Positions 8,335 to 16,849 of a DNA stretch of 17,834 nt are shown here, one piece after another. The DNA is from Theristus sp. LFF4_11. Its lineage: Eukaryota; Nematoda; Chromadorea; Monhysterida; Xyalidae. A program made the position numbers and the translations under genes. The stretch is taken from positions 1-17,834 of the forward strand of contig JASANC010001150.1 in the NCBI GenBank assembly GCA_030248135.1, given 5' to 3'. A model generated the notes under the pieces. The model saw nothing but the letters and a program-made list of their open reading frames with translations, ran no database searches and had not been told where the DNA came from. Positions within the stretch are counted from its first letter, which is position 1. Each line of letters begins with the position of its first letter.

Positions 8335-8616
8335 ATGAGCTCAAGTGTTAATTCAACCGCAAATCTAGAGCGCACACTGCGAGCTCAAAACCGCGAATTA
8401 TCTAAATCTCGTGAACGCATTACTGAAATTGCAGCCTTAAAGCAAACTATTTCCGAACTTCGCCAAAACACAGTCACCATGGCCGACGCAGAACAACGTC
8501 TTCAGAATATGCAGCACCAATTAAACCAGCTCGCAGAACGACTTGACAACGCGAACGCTGCCAATAATCGCGACAGGACTTGGCCCAGTGCTCAATCACT
8601 TGCTCGCTTTTCCTAA
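8335..8616 (+). CDS. gag: gag N-terminal coiled-coil segment
   Basis: This ATG is the first good start after the leader and opens 93 codons. Residues 10-80 form a clear coiled coil with heptad leucines and alanines (for example ISELRQNTVTMADAEQRLQN, then LNQLAERLDNANAANN). The main gag body runs in the next frame, which is open from 8525, so the two overlap for 90 bases. A single-base indel between 8545 and 8616 is the likely cause; a programmed shift is less likely because the overlap has no obvious slippery run. Intact Gag would start here and assemble through this helix. Confidence 0.6.
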   Translation: MSSSVNSTANLERTLRAQNRELSKSRERITEIAALKQTISELRQNTVTMADAEQRLQNMQHQLNQLAERLDNANAANNRDRTWPSAQSLARFS

Positions 8617-10158
8617 GTTTCGTGGTGATGATCCGCTGGTGCACGCGCCGATATCGCTAGAACGGTTTGAAAAACTTTTGAACAGTTGTTGCATTGACAA
8701 AGCCAATTGGCCGAATCTCATCATGGGCCACCTGGAGGGCCCCGCTGAAAAGTTTTTTAAATCGCTCACCGCAGCAGAACAGCGCGATTACGCAGCCTTA
8801 CGAGTTCGTTTTCTGAATACCTTTAAGCGCGATGACGACAGCATGCTAGCTACCACCATGTTGTATGGTAGGCGCCAGGGCGAACGCGAACCAGCAATGG
8901 CATACGCACATGAATTGACCAGACTGGCCAATTACGCATTTGGAACTAACCCAAACGCAGATCGCGAAAAGCTGCTGCGCCAGATTTTTCTGGTTGGCCT
9001 CCGCCCTGCCCTGAAGGCCTCGCTTTTGGCCTTGCCGTTAGTGCCAGACAGTTTCGAGGATGTAGTTAAAGAAGCTGCTCGTCTCGAAAATCGTCAAATT
9101 CAAGACCTTGTCGCCGCCGGCGCGTACACAGCGTCATGGGATCCAACTGCAGCTCCAGCCACGCAGCTTCCATTTGCTGCTCCGTCGACGCTAGTGAGCG
9201 CAGCAACCGCTCCGCATCAGATCGCAATGTCGTCAGCCGCACCTGCTGTAAACCCGACTTTTGCAGCAATGGAAAATCGCTTGAAAACTTTAGAGACGCA
9301 GCTCAAACAAAGTACGCTAGACGCACCGCAAGCCTCTCCGTTCACTGACAATGCGCAAAATAGTGCTTCGATGAATACTCTTCAGCGCATAGAGGCCATG
9401 CTCGCAAACCTTAACCAGCCTAAACAATCGCAGCCTCCACCGCGCAACAACAACATGGCTAGTAACAACTTAGAACAGCGGCGTCGCGTTGCACCGGGGG
9501 CATGTCACAATTGTGGACGTCAGGGTCATTTTATTCGCGAGTGCCGCGCACCTGGGGGTGGCGCATATCGGGCTCGAGGCATGCAGAACCAAAATGCTGC
9601 CGGTCAAATGCGCAGTAACAACAACCGCGCAGACGCTCGCCGTTTCAATAATCAATCAGGGCAAAACCGCAACAGTAACCGCAGCTCAAATCAAACTCGC
9701 GCAACAGGGGGGTACCAGGCATATCCAACAAACTCGCGTACAGCCGCAAATGCCATGACAGTTGAATCACCAGAATTCAACGAGTTGGCTGAACTTTGGC
9801 GAGGCATCCAGGCCAACGCAAGTTGTACCCAACCAGAAGCTATGAATTTTGAAATTCCATTCCAGGCTATACAAGTGCCGCCGAACGTCAGCATCGTCGA
9901 CAACCGAACCCGCAAAAATGCTTCACAACTGCAGCTCATTGACAGCAAAGCCGCCTCGCAACTTCAAACACAGCTGGCTGGCGCGCAGTCAACTCACGAA
10001 CACCTGTCCAAAGAGTTCGCAGATCTCGCGCGAAAACATCACGACATCGAAGAAGACAACACCGATCTGCAAATGAAACTGTACGATCTCAACAAGCATC
10101 ATGCGCAGTCGTCGCAAAAGGAACTTTTCGACGTCAAGGCCAAGTACAACGATTTAAG
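8525..10158 (+). CDS. gag: Gag capsid-type domain and CCHC zinc knuckle of Ty3/gypsy-like element
   Basis: Gag packages the element RNA into virus-like particles. The coding body begins at about LNHLLAFPKFRGDDP (near 8600). It continues with a Retrotrans_gag-like capsid region to about 9105: WPNLIMGHLEGPAEKFF, LRVRFLNTFKRDD, ELTRLANYAFG, LLRQIFLVGLRPALKASL. A Gln/Pro/Ala-rich linker follows, then one knuckle CX2CX4HX4C (CHNCGRQGHFIREC) at 9503-9544 and an Arg/Asn-rich basic tract to about 9720. From 9930 a new coiled coil begins (AASQLQTQLAGAQS... KHHDIEEDNTDLQMKL). There is no true start in this frame; the start is at 8335. The FB2 insertion cuts the frame at about 10158; the formal stop at 10177 belongs to FB2. 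The coiled coil resumes at 15654. Confidence 0.8.
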
Positions 10159-10196
10159 ACCCGATTTTTCAGAATAGCGATTTCCTCTATTAATAG

Positions 10197-11780
10197 GCAC
10201 TAGAATGCAAAGTTTTTCCAATTTAGACAAATCATACATCATTCTGACCGTCTTGATGCGCTGATTCCGAAAATCACATTTATTTTTTGATTCGAAGTCA
10301 TTTAGGACCCAAAAATGGCCAAAAACCGTTTTTTTGGACCCTTTCAAAAAATAGTGTTTTTTCAGCTTTTTAATGAAGCTACGACAAAAATAAAAAAACC
10401 ATTCGATTCGCCTTGATCTGCTGAACATTTTTTGTTAATATACTGTGCCCTAAAAATGAAGTTTAAAAGGTGAATTTTTAAAAAAAATTGATTTTACAGC
10501 CAGTTTTTCATTTTTTTCGGGTCTTCAGAACCGTTTTCGGGGCATAGTATGGGGGTCCACCAAAAAGCACTCCGAAATAGCTCTGTGCCAAGTTTCATTT
10601 TTAATTTCGGTCGGCAGGATAACTAACAAATGGTTTTACTGTTGGTACCCAGAACGCGATTTGGTTATCATGACACCGACATGCACCTGAACATGTACCA
10701 CGTGCTGCAACCAGGTGTACTGTGAGATAAAATAAAATAGTGCGTCCAAAAGCCCACGAGACCAGCTAATAGTGCCTCACGAATCAGTCGTCGAAGTGCT
10801 TATTCATGGCCATAACAGCGGAGCTATTTTTGCTCACAAGTGTGAACTATTGGTTAAAGACCCAATGATAATGTTAGTTTTTGGGGTTTTTAAGCAATTT
10901 AGAACCGTTTTCGGGGCATAGTATGGGGGTGCACCAGAAAGCACTCCGAAATAGCTAGCTCTGTGCCAAGTTTCATTTTCAATTTCGGTCGGCTGGATAA
11001 CTAAAAAGCAGTTTTACTGTTGGTACCCAGAACGCGATTTGGTCATCATGACACCGACATGCACCTGAACATGTACCACGTGCTGCAACCAGGTGTACTG
11101 TGAGATAAAATAAAATAGTGCGTCCAAAAGCCCACGAGACCAGCTAATAGTGCCTCACGAATCAGTCGTCGAAGTGCTTATTCATGGCCATAACAGCGGA
11201 GCTATTTTTGTTCACAAGTGTGAACTGTTGGTTAAAGACCCAATGATAATGTTAGTTTTTGGGGGTTTTCAGCAATTTAGAACCGTTTTCGGGGCATAGT
11301 ATGGGGGTGCACCAGAAAGCACTCCAAAATAGCTAGCTTTGTGCCAAGTTTCATTTTCAATTTCGGTCGGCTGGCTAACTAAAAAGTGGTTTTACTGATG
11401 ATACCCAGAACCCGATTTTGTCACCATGAGACCTACATGCACCTAAACATGTGTACTGCATGCTGCGGCCAGGTGTCATGTCAAATAAAAAAAAACAATG
11501 CATCCAAAAGCCCACAAGACCAGCTAATAGTGCACAAGAATCAGTCGTTAAAGTGCTTATTCAGTGTCATAACAGCGGAGCTACTTTTGGTACCCAGACC
11601 GCGATTTTGACACCATGAGAACTACATGTACTGTACATGCACTTTTACAAGCGTCTTGTTCTGCCACTGTCAGATAGGAACAAAAAGTGCATCGGAAGGT
11701 TCACTAGACTGTTATAGCTAGTTTTTACACAAAAACCAGTCGTTGAAACAACTATTCAGTACCACAGCAGAGTATTTGAT
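10197..11780 (+). repeat. FB2 left arm: outer segment plus tandem units of about 375 bp
   Basis: Units start at AGAACCGTTTTCGGGGCATA: 10527-10900 (374 bp), 10901-11278 (378 bp) and 11279 to about 11587, which is more diverged. A fourth, heavily decayed partial copy from the GGTACCCAGA point runs to about 11780. Each unit carries GTTGGTACCCAGAACGCGAT and a GAGATAAAATAAAATAGTGC segment. Divergence grows toward the centre, as if new units were added from the outside. Short open frames here are repeats, not genes. Confidence 0.85.
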
Positions 11781-11793
11781 GATTTTCCGTGCA

Positions 11794-11835
11794 TATAAGA
11801 AAAGAAATGATACTGTTGGTTTTCGATTTCAGTTC
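11794..11835 (+). promoter_or_regulatory. possible core promoter in FB2 centre
   Basis: TATAAGA at 11794-11800 is followed 37 bases later by TTCAGTTC (11828-11835), which matches the animal TCAGT-type initiator. It is in the unique centre of FB2, upstream of a 63-codon frame with no recognised product. Weak evidence, because such short motifs arise by chance in AT-rich DNA. Confidence 0.2.
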
Positions 11836-12021
11836 AATTAGTTGGATCAGTGTTTACGCCACAGTGTTGAGTGCTGCTGGAGGCGCTCCGAAAGAACAGT
11901 CAATGTTTCAACTTTGAACTTTCCGGTCGGTCGGCCACATTCGGTGGCCTGCGTGGCTGTCGCCGTACGATGAACTGGCTGAGTCGTGGGTGGAAGAACA
12001 AAACAACTGCTTCTTGTGGCA

Positions 12022-12623
12022 CTATTAACTGGTATCGTGGGCTTTTGGATGCGGGTCTTTAACCAATAGTTTACACTTGTGAGCAAAAATAGCTCCGCTG
12101 TTATGGCCATGAATAAGCACTTCGAAGACTGATTCTTGAGGCACTATTAGCTGGTCTCGTGGGCTTTTGGATGCACTATTTTATTTTATCTCACAGTACA
12201 TCTGGTTGCAGCACGTGGTACATGTTCAGGTGCATGTCGGTGTCATGATGACCAAATCGCGTTCTGGGTACCAACAGTAAAATCAAATTTTAGTTATCCA
12301 GCCGACCGAAATTGAAAATGCAATTTGGCACAGAGCTAGCTATTTCGGAGTGCTTTCTGGTGCACCCCCATACTATGCCCCGAAAACGGTTCTAAATTGC
12401 TGAAAACCCCTAAAAACTAACATTATCATTGGGTCTTTAACTAATAGTTCACACTTGTGAGCAAAAATAGCTCCGCTGTTATGGCCATGAATAAGCACTT
12501 CGACGACTGATTCGTGAGGCACTATTAGCTGGTCTCGTGGGCTTTTGGACGCACTATTTTATTTTATCTCACAGTACACCTGGTTGCAGCACGTGGTACA
12601 TGTTCAGGTGCATGTCGGTGTCA
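12022..12623 (-). repeat. FB2 right arm, inner part, inverted tandem units
   Basis: These are reverse-complement copies of the left arm units. A short chimeric remnant lies at 12022-12060, one full unit from about 12062 to 12392, and the next unit from 12393 is cut at 12623 by the Helitron and resumes at 15128. In the remnant the segment GCTTTTGGATGC joins directly to GGGTCTTTAACC, bases far apart in a full unit, so an internal deletion has happened. Confidence 0.85.
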
Positions 12624-12678
12624 TCTATAATACTAAGATAGTAACTGTGTATGTAAGTCAGGTCAGGTCAGGTCCGTT

Positions 12679-13266
12679 CCGCAACGTTGATTGGCTATTA
12701 AAATTCACAAGTTTGAGCCAATTTTGCTATTTAAGTCATCATCAGCTGAATACTCATACACCATTTTCTAATGACAATGCAAAGTTTAAGTCGTCATTCC
12801 GCATGGCTTTAGTCATCATGATGCCTTGATCACCATGATGATCATTTGCTCTAGAGCGACAACCAACAAGCGAGACAATCGTAAGAATTGCAAGGACTCC
12901 ATTGTAGACGATGGAGTGTTTTTCACAAAAAAAACGAGTTTTTTGTTGCACTCTATCAAAAAGAACTGGCTTAGGTTAGGGTAAGCGGGGAAAAGAAGTA
13001 AACATTCGAAACAAAAGCGGGAGCTTTGCTACGGCTACTCAGTAAAATGTAGAAAATCGTTGCTTTTTTCATTTGTTTTTTTATCACAGAAAATGCGTCA
13101 GTTACGATAGAAAAGCTACATAGGAAGACAAAAACGACCGTTTTACACAATGGGCACTCAGACACGTGTTGCTTTTTGTTGCACTCGATCAAAAAGAACT
13201 GGCTTAGGTTAGGGTAAGCGGGGAAAAGAAGTAAACATTCAAAACAAAAGCGGGAGCTTTGCTACG
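12679..13266 (+). repeat. 588 bp block, copy 1 of Helitron internal duplication
   Basis: Nearly identical to 13640-14226 at an offset of 960-961 bp, with only scattered substitutions and one-base length changes. It starts at ATTGGCTATTAAAATT and includes a 73-codon minus-strand open frame that is identical in both copies. That frame is open across minisatellite sequence and is probably not a gene. Confidence 0.9.
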
Positions 13267-14790
13267 CTACGGATATTCAGTAAAATGTTGCTGTTTTGTC
13301 GTTTCCATTCTATCAAAAATCCTTGGCTAAGGTTAGGGTAAAAAGTAAGAGAAGTAAACATACCACACAAAAATGGCCATTTTGCAGCGAATATTCAGAA
13401 AAGTTTTGCATTTTTCTGTCATTTAAACTTTAAAAGGCTTGGCTTAGGTGAGCTTTGCTACGGGCATCCAGTAAAATGTTGCTGTTTTGTCATTTCCATT
13501 CTATCAAAAATCCTTGACTAAGGTTAGGGTTAAAGGTAAGAGTAGTAAACATACCACACAAAAGTGGCCGTTTTGCAGCGAATATTGAGAAAAGTGTTGC
13601 ATTTTTTTGTCATTTAAACTTTAAAAGGCTTGGCTTAGGCCGCTACGTTGATTGGCTATTAAAATTTACAATTTTGAGCCAATTTTGCTATTTAAGTCAT
13701 CATCAGCTGAATACTCATACTCCATTTTCTAATGACAATGCAAAGTTTAAGTCGTCATTCCGCATGGCTTTAGTCATCATGATGCCTTGTTCACCATGAT
13801 GATCATTTGCTCTAGAGCGACAACCAACAAGCGAGACAATCGTAAGAATTGCAAGGACTCCATTGTAGACGATGGAGTGTTTTTCACAAAAAAACGAGTT
13901 TTTTGTTGCACTCTATCAAAAAGAACTGGCTTAGGTTAGGGTAAGCGGGGAAAAGAAGTAAACATTCGAAACAAAAGCGGGAGCTTTGCTACGGCTACTC
14001 AGTAAAATGTAGAAAATCGTTGCTTTTTTCATTTGTTTTTTTATCACAGAAAATGCGTCAGTTACGATAGAAAAGCTACATAGGAAGACAAAAACGACCG
14101 TTTTACACAATGGGCACTCAGACACGTGTTGCTTTTTGTTGCACTCGATCAAAAAGAACTGGCTTAGGTTAGGGTAAGCGGGGAAAAGAAGTAAACATTC
14201 AAAACAAAAGCAGGAGCTTTGCTACGGGTATTCAGTAAAATGTAGAACATCGTTGCTTTTTCCATCATTTTTTTTTCATAGAAAATGCGTCACTTCGGAT
14301 AGAAAAGCTACATAACAAAACAAATGCGACCGTTTTAGACAATGGATACTCAGAAACGTGTTGCTTTTTATTGCACTCGATCAAAAAGAACTGGCTTAGG
14401 TTAGGGTAAGCGGGGAAAAGAAGTAAGCATTCAAAGCAAAAGCGGGAGCTTTGCTACGCTACGGATATTCAGTAAAATGTTGCTGTTTTGTCGTTTCCAT
14501 TCTATCAAAAATCCTTGGCTAAGGTTGGGGTAAAAAGTAAGAGAAGTAAACATACCACACAAAAGTGGCCGTTTTGCAGCGAATATTCAGAAAAGTTTTG
14601 CATTTTTTTGTCATTTAAACTTTAAAAGGCTTGGCTTAGGTTAGAGTAAGCGGGAAAAGAAGCAACTTATCAAGACGAAAGTTGGCGTTTTGCAACAATT
14701 GTTCAGAAGTGTTGCCTTTTGACATTTACACTCTAAAAGGCCTGGCTTAGGTTAGGGTAAGCGGGAAAAAACCATTACCAAGTCAAAAGC
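12968..14790 (+). repeat. telomere-like minisatellite, about 12 units
   Basis: Units are headed by GGCTTAGGTTAGGGTAAGCGGGGA or a variant, at about 12968, 13201, 13325, 13441, 13516, 13632, 13928, 14161, 14393, 14517, 14633 and 14744. Spacings fall into two classes, about 232 bp and about 116-124 bp, apart from one 75 bp truncated unit and the block junction. Each unit continues with AAGAAGTAAACATT, a GGGAGCTTTGCTACGG-type segment and ATTCAGTAAAATGT. The head contains TTAGG and TTAGGG motifs. Confidence 0.85.
13640..14226 (+). repeat. 588 bp block, copy 2 of Helitron internal duplication
   Basis: Second copy of 12679-13266. The near-identity means the duplication is young compared with the divergence between the minisatellite units inside it. 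Confidence 0.9.
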
Positions 14791-14910
14791 GGGCGCTTTC
14801 CAATGGGTATTTAGAAAAGTATTGCCTATTCAGAAATGACAGCTGACTGAAGCAGATTACTTTTCTTAAAGCCGTATCTTAAACTGAAACAAAAACTTAA
14901 ACCGGTATCA

Positions 14911-15060
14911 GTTAATTGTTGCTAATCAAACGACATTTTTTGAACAGGAATGGCGATTGAACGATATTTGACGATATTGAAAAGCTAACCAAACAAGATT
15001 TATTTCTGAAACTTTGAGCGGGAACGGCTGTTAATTGTTGCTGATCAAAGGAGATTTTTT
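14911..15060 (+). repeat. subterminal direct repeat near Helitron 3' end
   Basis: GTTAATTGTTGCTAATCAAA at 14911 recurs with one change at 15030, each followed by a GA.ATTTTTT run. The copies are 119 bp apart, close to the minisatellite period. Confidence 0.6.
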
Positions 15061-15097
15061 TTTGATATTTTAAGTGATCAGCTAATTTCTCAGCTAA

Positions 15098-15114
15098 CCG
15101 TGCCGTAGGCACGG
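15098..15114 (+). other. Helitron 3' hairpin
   Basis: The 7 bp perfect stem CCGTGCC / GGCACGG with loop GTA lies 13 bases before the terminal CTAG. This is the Helitron 3' termination hairpin. Confidence 0.9.
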
Positions 15115-15127
15115 GTCAATTGGCTAG

Positions 15128-15608
15128 TGATAACCAAATCGCGTTCTGGGTACCAACAGTAAAACCATTTTTTAGTTATCCTGCCGACCGAAATTGAAAA
15201 TGAAACTTGGCACAGAGCTAGCTATTTTGGAGTGCTTTTTGGTGGACCCCAATACTATGCCCCGAAAACGGTTCTGAAGACCCGAAAAAAATGAAAAACT
15301 GGCTTTAAAATCAGTTTTTTTAAAAATTCACCTTTTAAACTTTTCTTTTAGGGCACAGTATATTAACAAAAAATGTTCAGCAGATTAAGGTGAATCGAAT
15401 GGTTTTTTTATTTTTGTTGTAGCTTCATTAAAAAGCTGAAAAAACACTATTTTTTGAAAGGGTCCAAAAAAAACGGTTTTTGGCCATTTTTGGGTTCTAA
15501 ATGACTTCGAATCAAAAAATAAATGTGATTTTCGGAATCAGCGCGTCAAGACGGTCAGAATGATGTATGATTTGTCTAAATTGGAAAAACTTTGCATTCT
15601 AGTGCCTA
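15128..15608 (-). repeat. FB2 right terminal repeat, outer part
   Basis: Reverse complement of 10197-10673 with few differences. It continues, from the base after the Helitron, the unit broken at 12623. It holds no gene. Confidence 0.9.
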
Positions 15609-15653
15609 GAGGTGGGAGGGGTGGGACGGTATTCTCAAAAAGCCGATCTTAAG

Positions 15654-16811
15654 CGAGCCTGGCATAAGCGCACCGAGGACCATCAGCACGAGATCACCGA
15701 GCTGCAAACAAAGCTGGCGCGCACCGAGCACGTGTTGGAAGAAACCGCCGCCAAACTCGCGTGTACTGAAAGTGAACTCGAGGAGTTCAAGCACCAGGAT
15801 GCGCAAGAGGCACTGGTGGCCGCGCTGAACACCAACGGAAAGCTAAATCAGCGCATCCGGGAGCTTGAAAGACAGCTGCCACCGCAAGCATCGGGCAGTT
15901 CTCTGGTGAATTTCCCGAGCCAGCTGGACGCACCTCGCGACCAGCAACACGCATCGTCGGCCCGCACTGAGATTTCGCTAGACTTCTCATCAAGCAGTCA
16001 ACCATCCACGCAGGCGGCAGCGGCAGGGGCGAACCAGGCATCACATCACCATTCGCAAACCTCAAAGGGTGCACCACCGCGCGACAACCAGTTGCAGGAT
16101 CGCTCCCGCACGATCTCTAGTGCAACCCCAACTGAGCGTCGTTCGCAGTCACGGTCGCAGTCGCGTTCGCAGCTCCATTCGCAGTCACGTTCGACATCCA
16201 GGAGCCGATCGAATGCCACTGGTCAGCAACAACGCCGTGTCGTGCACTCGCACCCGTCATCGCATACTGTCGCAGGCGTTTTCACCGAACGACGAAATTG
16301 CGAGCTGTGCGGCAGCAGTGACCATGGCGCATACGAATGTCCGACTGCCCAGCGGTGCCTCATCTGCAATGGGCTGGGACATCCGAAGTCTCAATGCCCC
16401 AAATTCGGTGTCGGCCGCTGCGAATTGTGTGGCTATCACCGCAACGAGCACCGCAAGCACTGCGCACGTTTTGCTGGTTGTCCGGATTGTGGCTGGCAGC
16501 ATGGCGACCACAAATTCAACTGTCCGCGCATTCGCGTAAGTATCACCGTTGTTGCAGTTTTCTTTTTGTTATTACACGGACTTTTCGGAATGGGCGCGTA
16601 TGGTGCAGGTGAGCTTGGTCACATCAACCATGGTACACAGGGGGGCTATCAAATTTGTGGACGCAGTCAGTCAGCCGCTTTTATCGCACCGCCACAACTC
16701 GCACTCTGTAAAGCGCCGCAGCTGCGCGCGCTAACCAACCGGTCACCGCAACCGCATACAAGTGTTTTCGACGGCGCCGAACGGTTTGCACTTGGACTTC
16801 GTGGTATTTAG
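15654..16811 (+). CDS. gag: Gag continuation: coiled coil, RS tract and four zinc knuckles
   Basis: The frame picks up after FB2 in the register of the upstream Gag coiled coil. It begins with about 75 residues of coiled coil (EITELQTKLARTEHVLEET, LNTNGKLNQRIRELERQL). A Ser/Gln/Ala-rich linker follows, then an Arg/Ser tract at 16131-16212 built from a 12 bp repeat (QSRSQSRSQ type). Four knuckles lie at 16299-16523: CELCGSSDHGAYEC and CLICNGLGHPKSQC are CX2CX4HX4C; CELCGYHRNEHRKHC and CPDCGWQHGDHKFNC are CX2CX6HX3C. This should be a nucleic-acid-binding protein. At 16536 a strong donor GTAAGTAT ends the conserved part; the readthrough to 16811 includes a hydrophobic run that may be intronic. 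The open frame extends upstream into FB2, but that part is not Gag. Four knuckles plus an RS tract is unusual for Ty3/gypsy Gag. Confidence 0.7.
   Translation, partial: RAWHKRTEDHQHEITELQTKLARTEHVLEETAAKLACTESELEEFKHQDAQEALVAALNTNGKLNQRIRELERQLPPQASGSSLVNFPSQLDAPRDQQHASSARTEISLDFSSSSQPSTQAAAAGANQASHHHSQTSKGAPPRDNQLQDRSRTISSATPTERRSQSRSQSRSQLHSQSRSTSRSRSNATGQQQRRVVHSHPSSHTVAGVFTERRNCELCGSSDHGAYECPTAQRCLICNGLGHPKSQCPKFGVGRCELCGYHRNEHRKHCARFAGCPDCGWQHGDHKFNCPRIRVSITVVAVFFLLLHGLFGMGAYGAGELGHINHGTQGGYQICGRSQSAAFIAPPQLALCKAPQLRALTNRSPQPHTSVFDGAERFALGLRGI
16142..16189 (+). repeat. 12 bp coding repeat of the RS tract
   Basis: Four copies of a TTCGCAGTCACG-like unit lie at 16142, 16154, 16166 and 16178 and encode Ser-Gln-Ser-Arg or variants. 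The tract probably grew by in-frame tandem duplication. Confidence 0.8.
16536..16608 (+). other. candidate intron after the zinc-knuckle cluster
   Basis: A CGC|GTAAGTATC donor at 16536 matches consensus and falls in phase 0. Acceptors GGTGCAG (ending 16608) and GTACACAG (ending 16640) follow. Using 16608 moves to a frame that ends at 16734; using 16640 keeps the original frame and ends at 16811. Either would remove the hydrophobic VVAVFFLLLHGLFG run. Sequence alone cannot decide. Confidence 0.35.
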
Positions 16812-16849
16812 CCAAAACAATTGAAAGTGATCAGACGGTCACGGAAACT

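Larger units (their letters stand above)
12624..15127 (+). mobile_element. non-autonomous Helitron, 2504 bp
   Basis: Helitrons begin TC, end CTRR after a short hairpin, and insert between A and T without duplication. Here the left junction is GTGTCA|TCTATAATACTAAG, and the right is TTGGCTAG|TGATAACC with hairpin CCGTGCC-GTA-GGCACGG 13 bases before the end. The intact FB2 unit reads GTGTCATGATAACC, so removing 12624-15127 restores it exactly between A and T. No Rep/helicase frame is present. The interior is made of minisatellites and an internal duplication. Confidence 0.9.
10159..15644. mobile_element. foldback element FB2 inserted in gag, itself carrying a Helitron
   Basis: About 470 bp at the left end (10197-10673) returns as near-identical reverse complement at 15128-15608, and the inverted match extends to the outermost 20 bp (..TTTTTCAGAATA at left, TATTCTCAAAAA.. 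at right). The arms continue inward as tandem units of about 375 bp. The flanks are GATTTAAG (10151-10158) and GATCTTAAG (15645-15653), an 8-9 bp target duplication with a one-base difference. TTAA alone is the alternative reading. With the longer duplication the gag frames on both sides agree. Without the Helitron the element is about 2.98 kb. There is no transposase frame, so it is non-autonomous, of Mutator/foldback style if the 9 bp duplication is right, or piggyBac-like if TTAA. Confidence 0.8.

Noticed and set aside
10099..10428. 109-codon minus-strand frame at the gag/FB2 joint
   Set aside because: It spans the insertion junction and is a shadow of gag plus the terminal repeat.
12971..13192. 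Minus-strand 73-codon open frame, repeated identically at 13931-14152
   Set aside because: It lies across minisatellite units and is identical only because the 588 bp block was duplicated. There is no domain and its composition is like the rest of the repeat.
12968..14790. True telomere or subtelomere end
   Set aside because: Units are long and separated by unrelated sequence, and they lie inside a Helitron with both ends present. Only the unit head is telomere-like.
16533..16620. Transmembrane or envelope-type segment
   Set aside because: The hydrophobic run is short, follows a perfect splice donor, and no signal peptide or envelope features accompany it.
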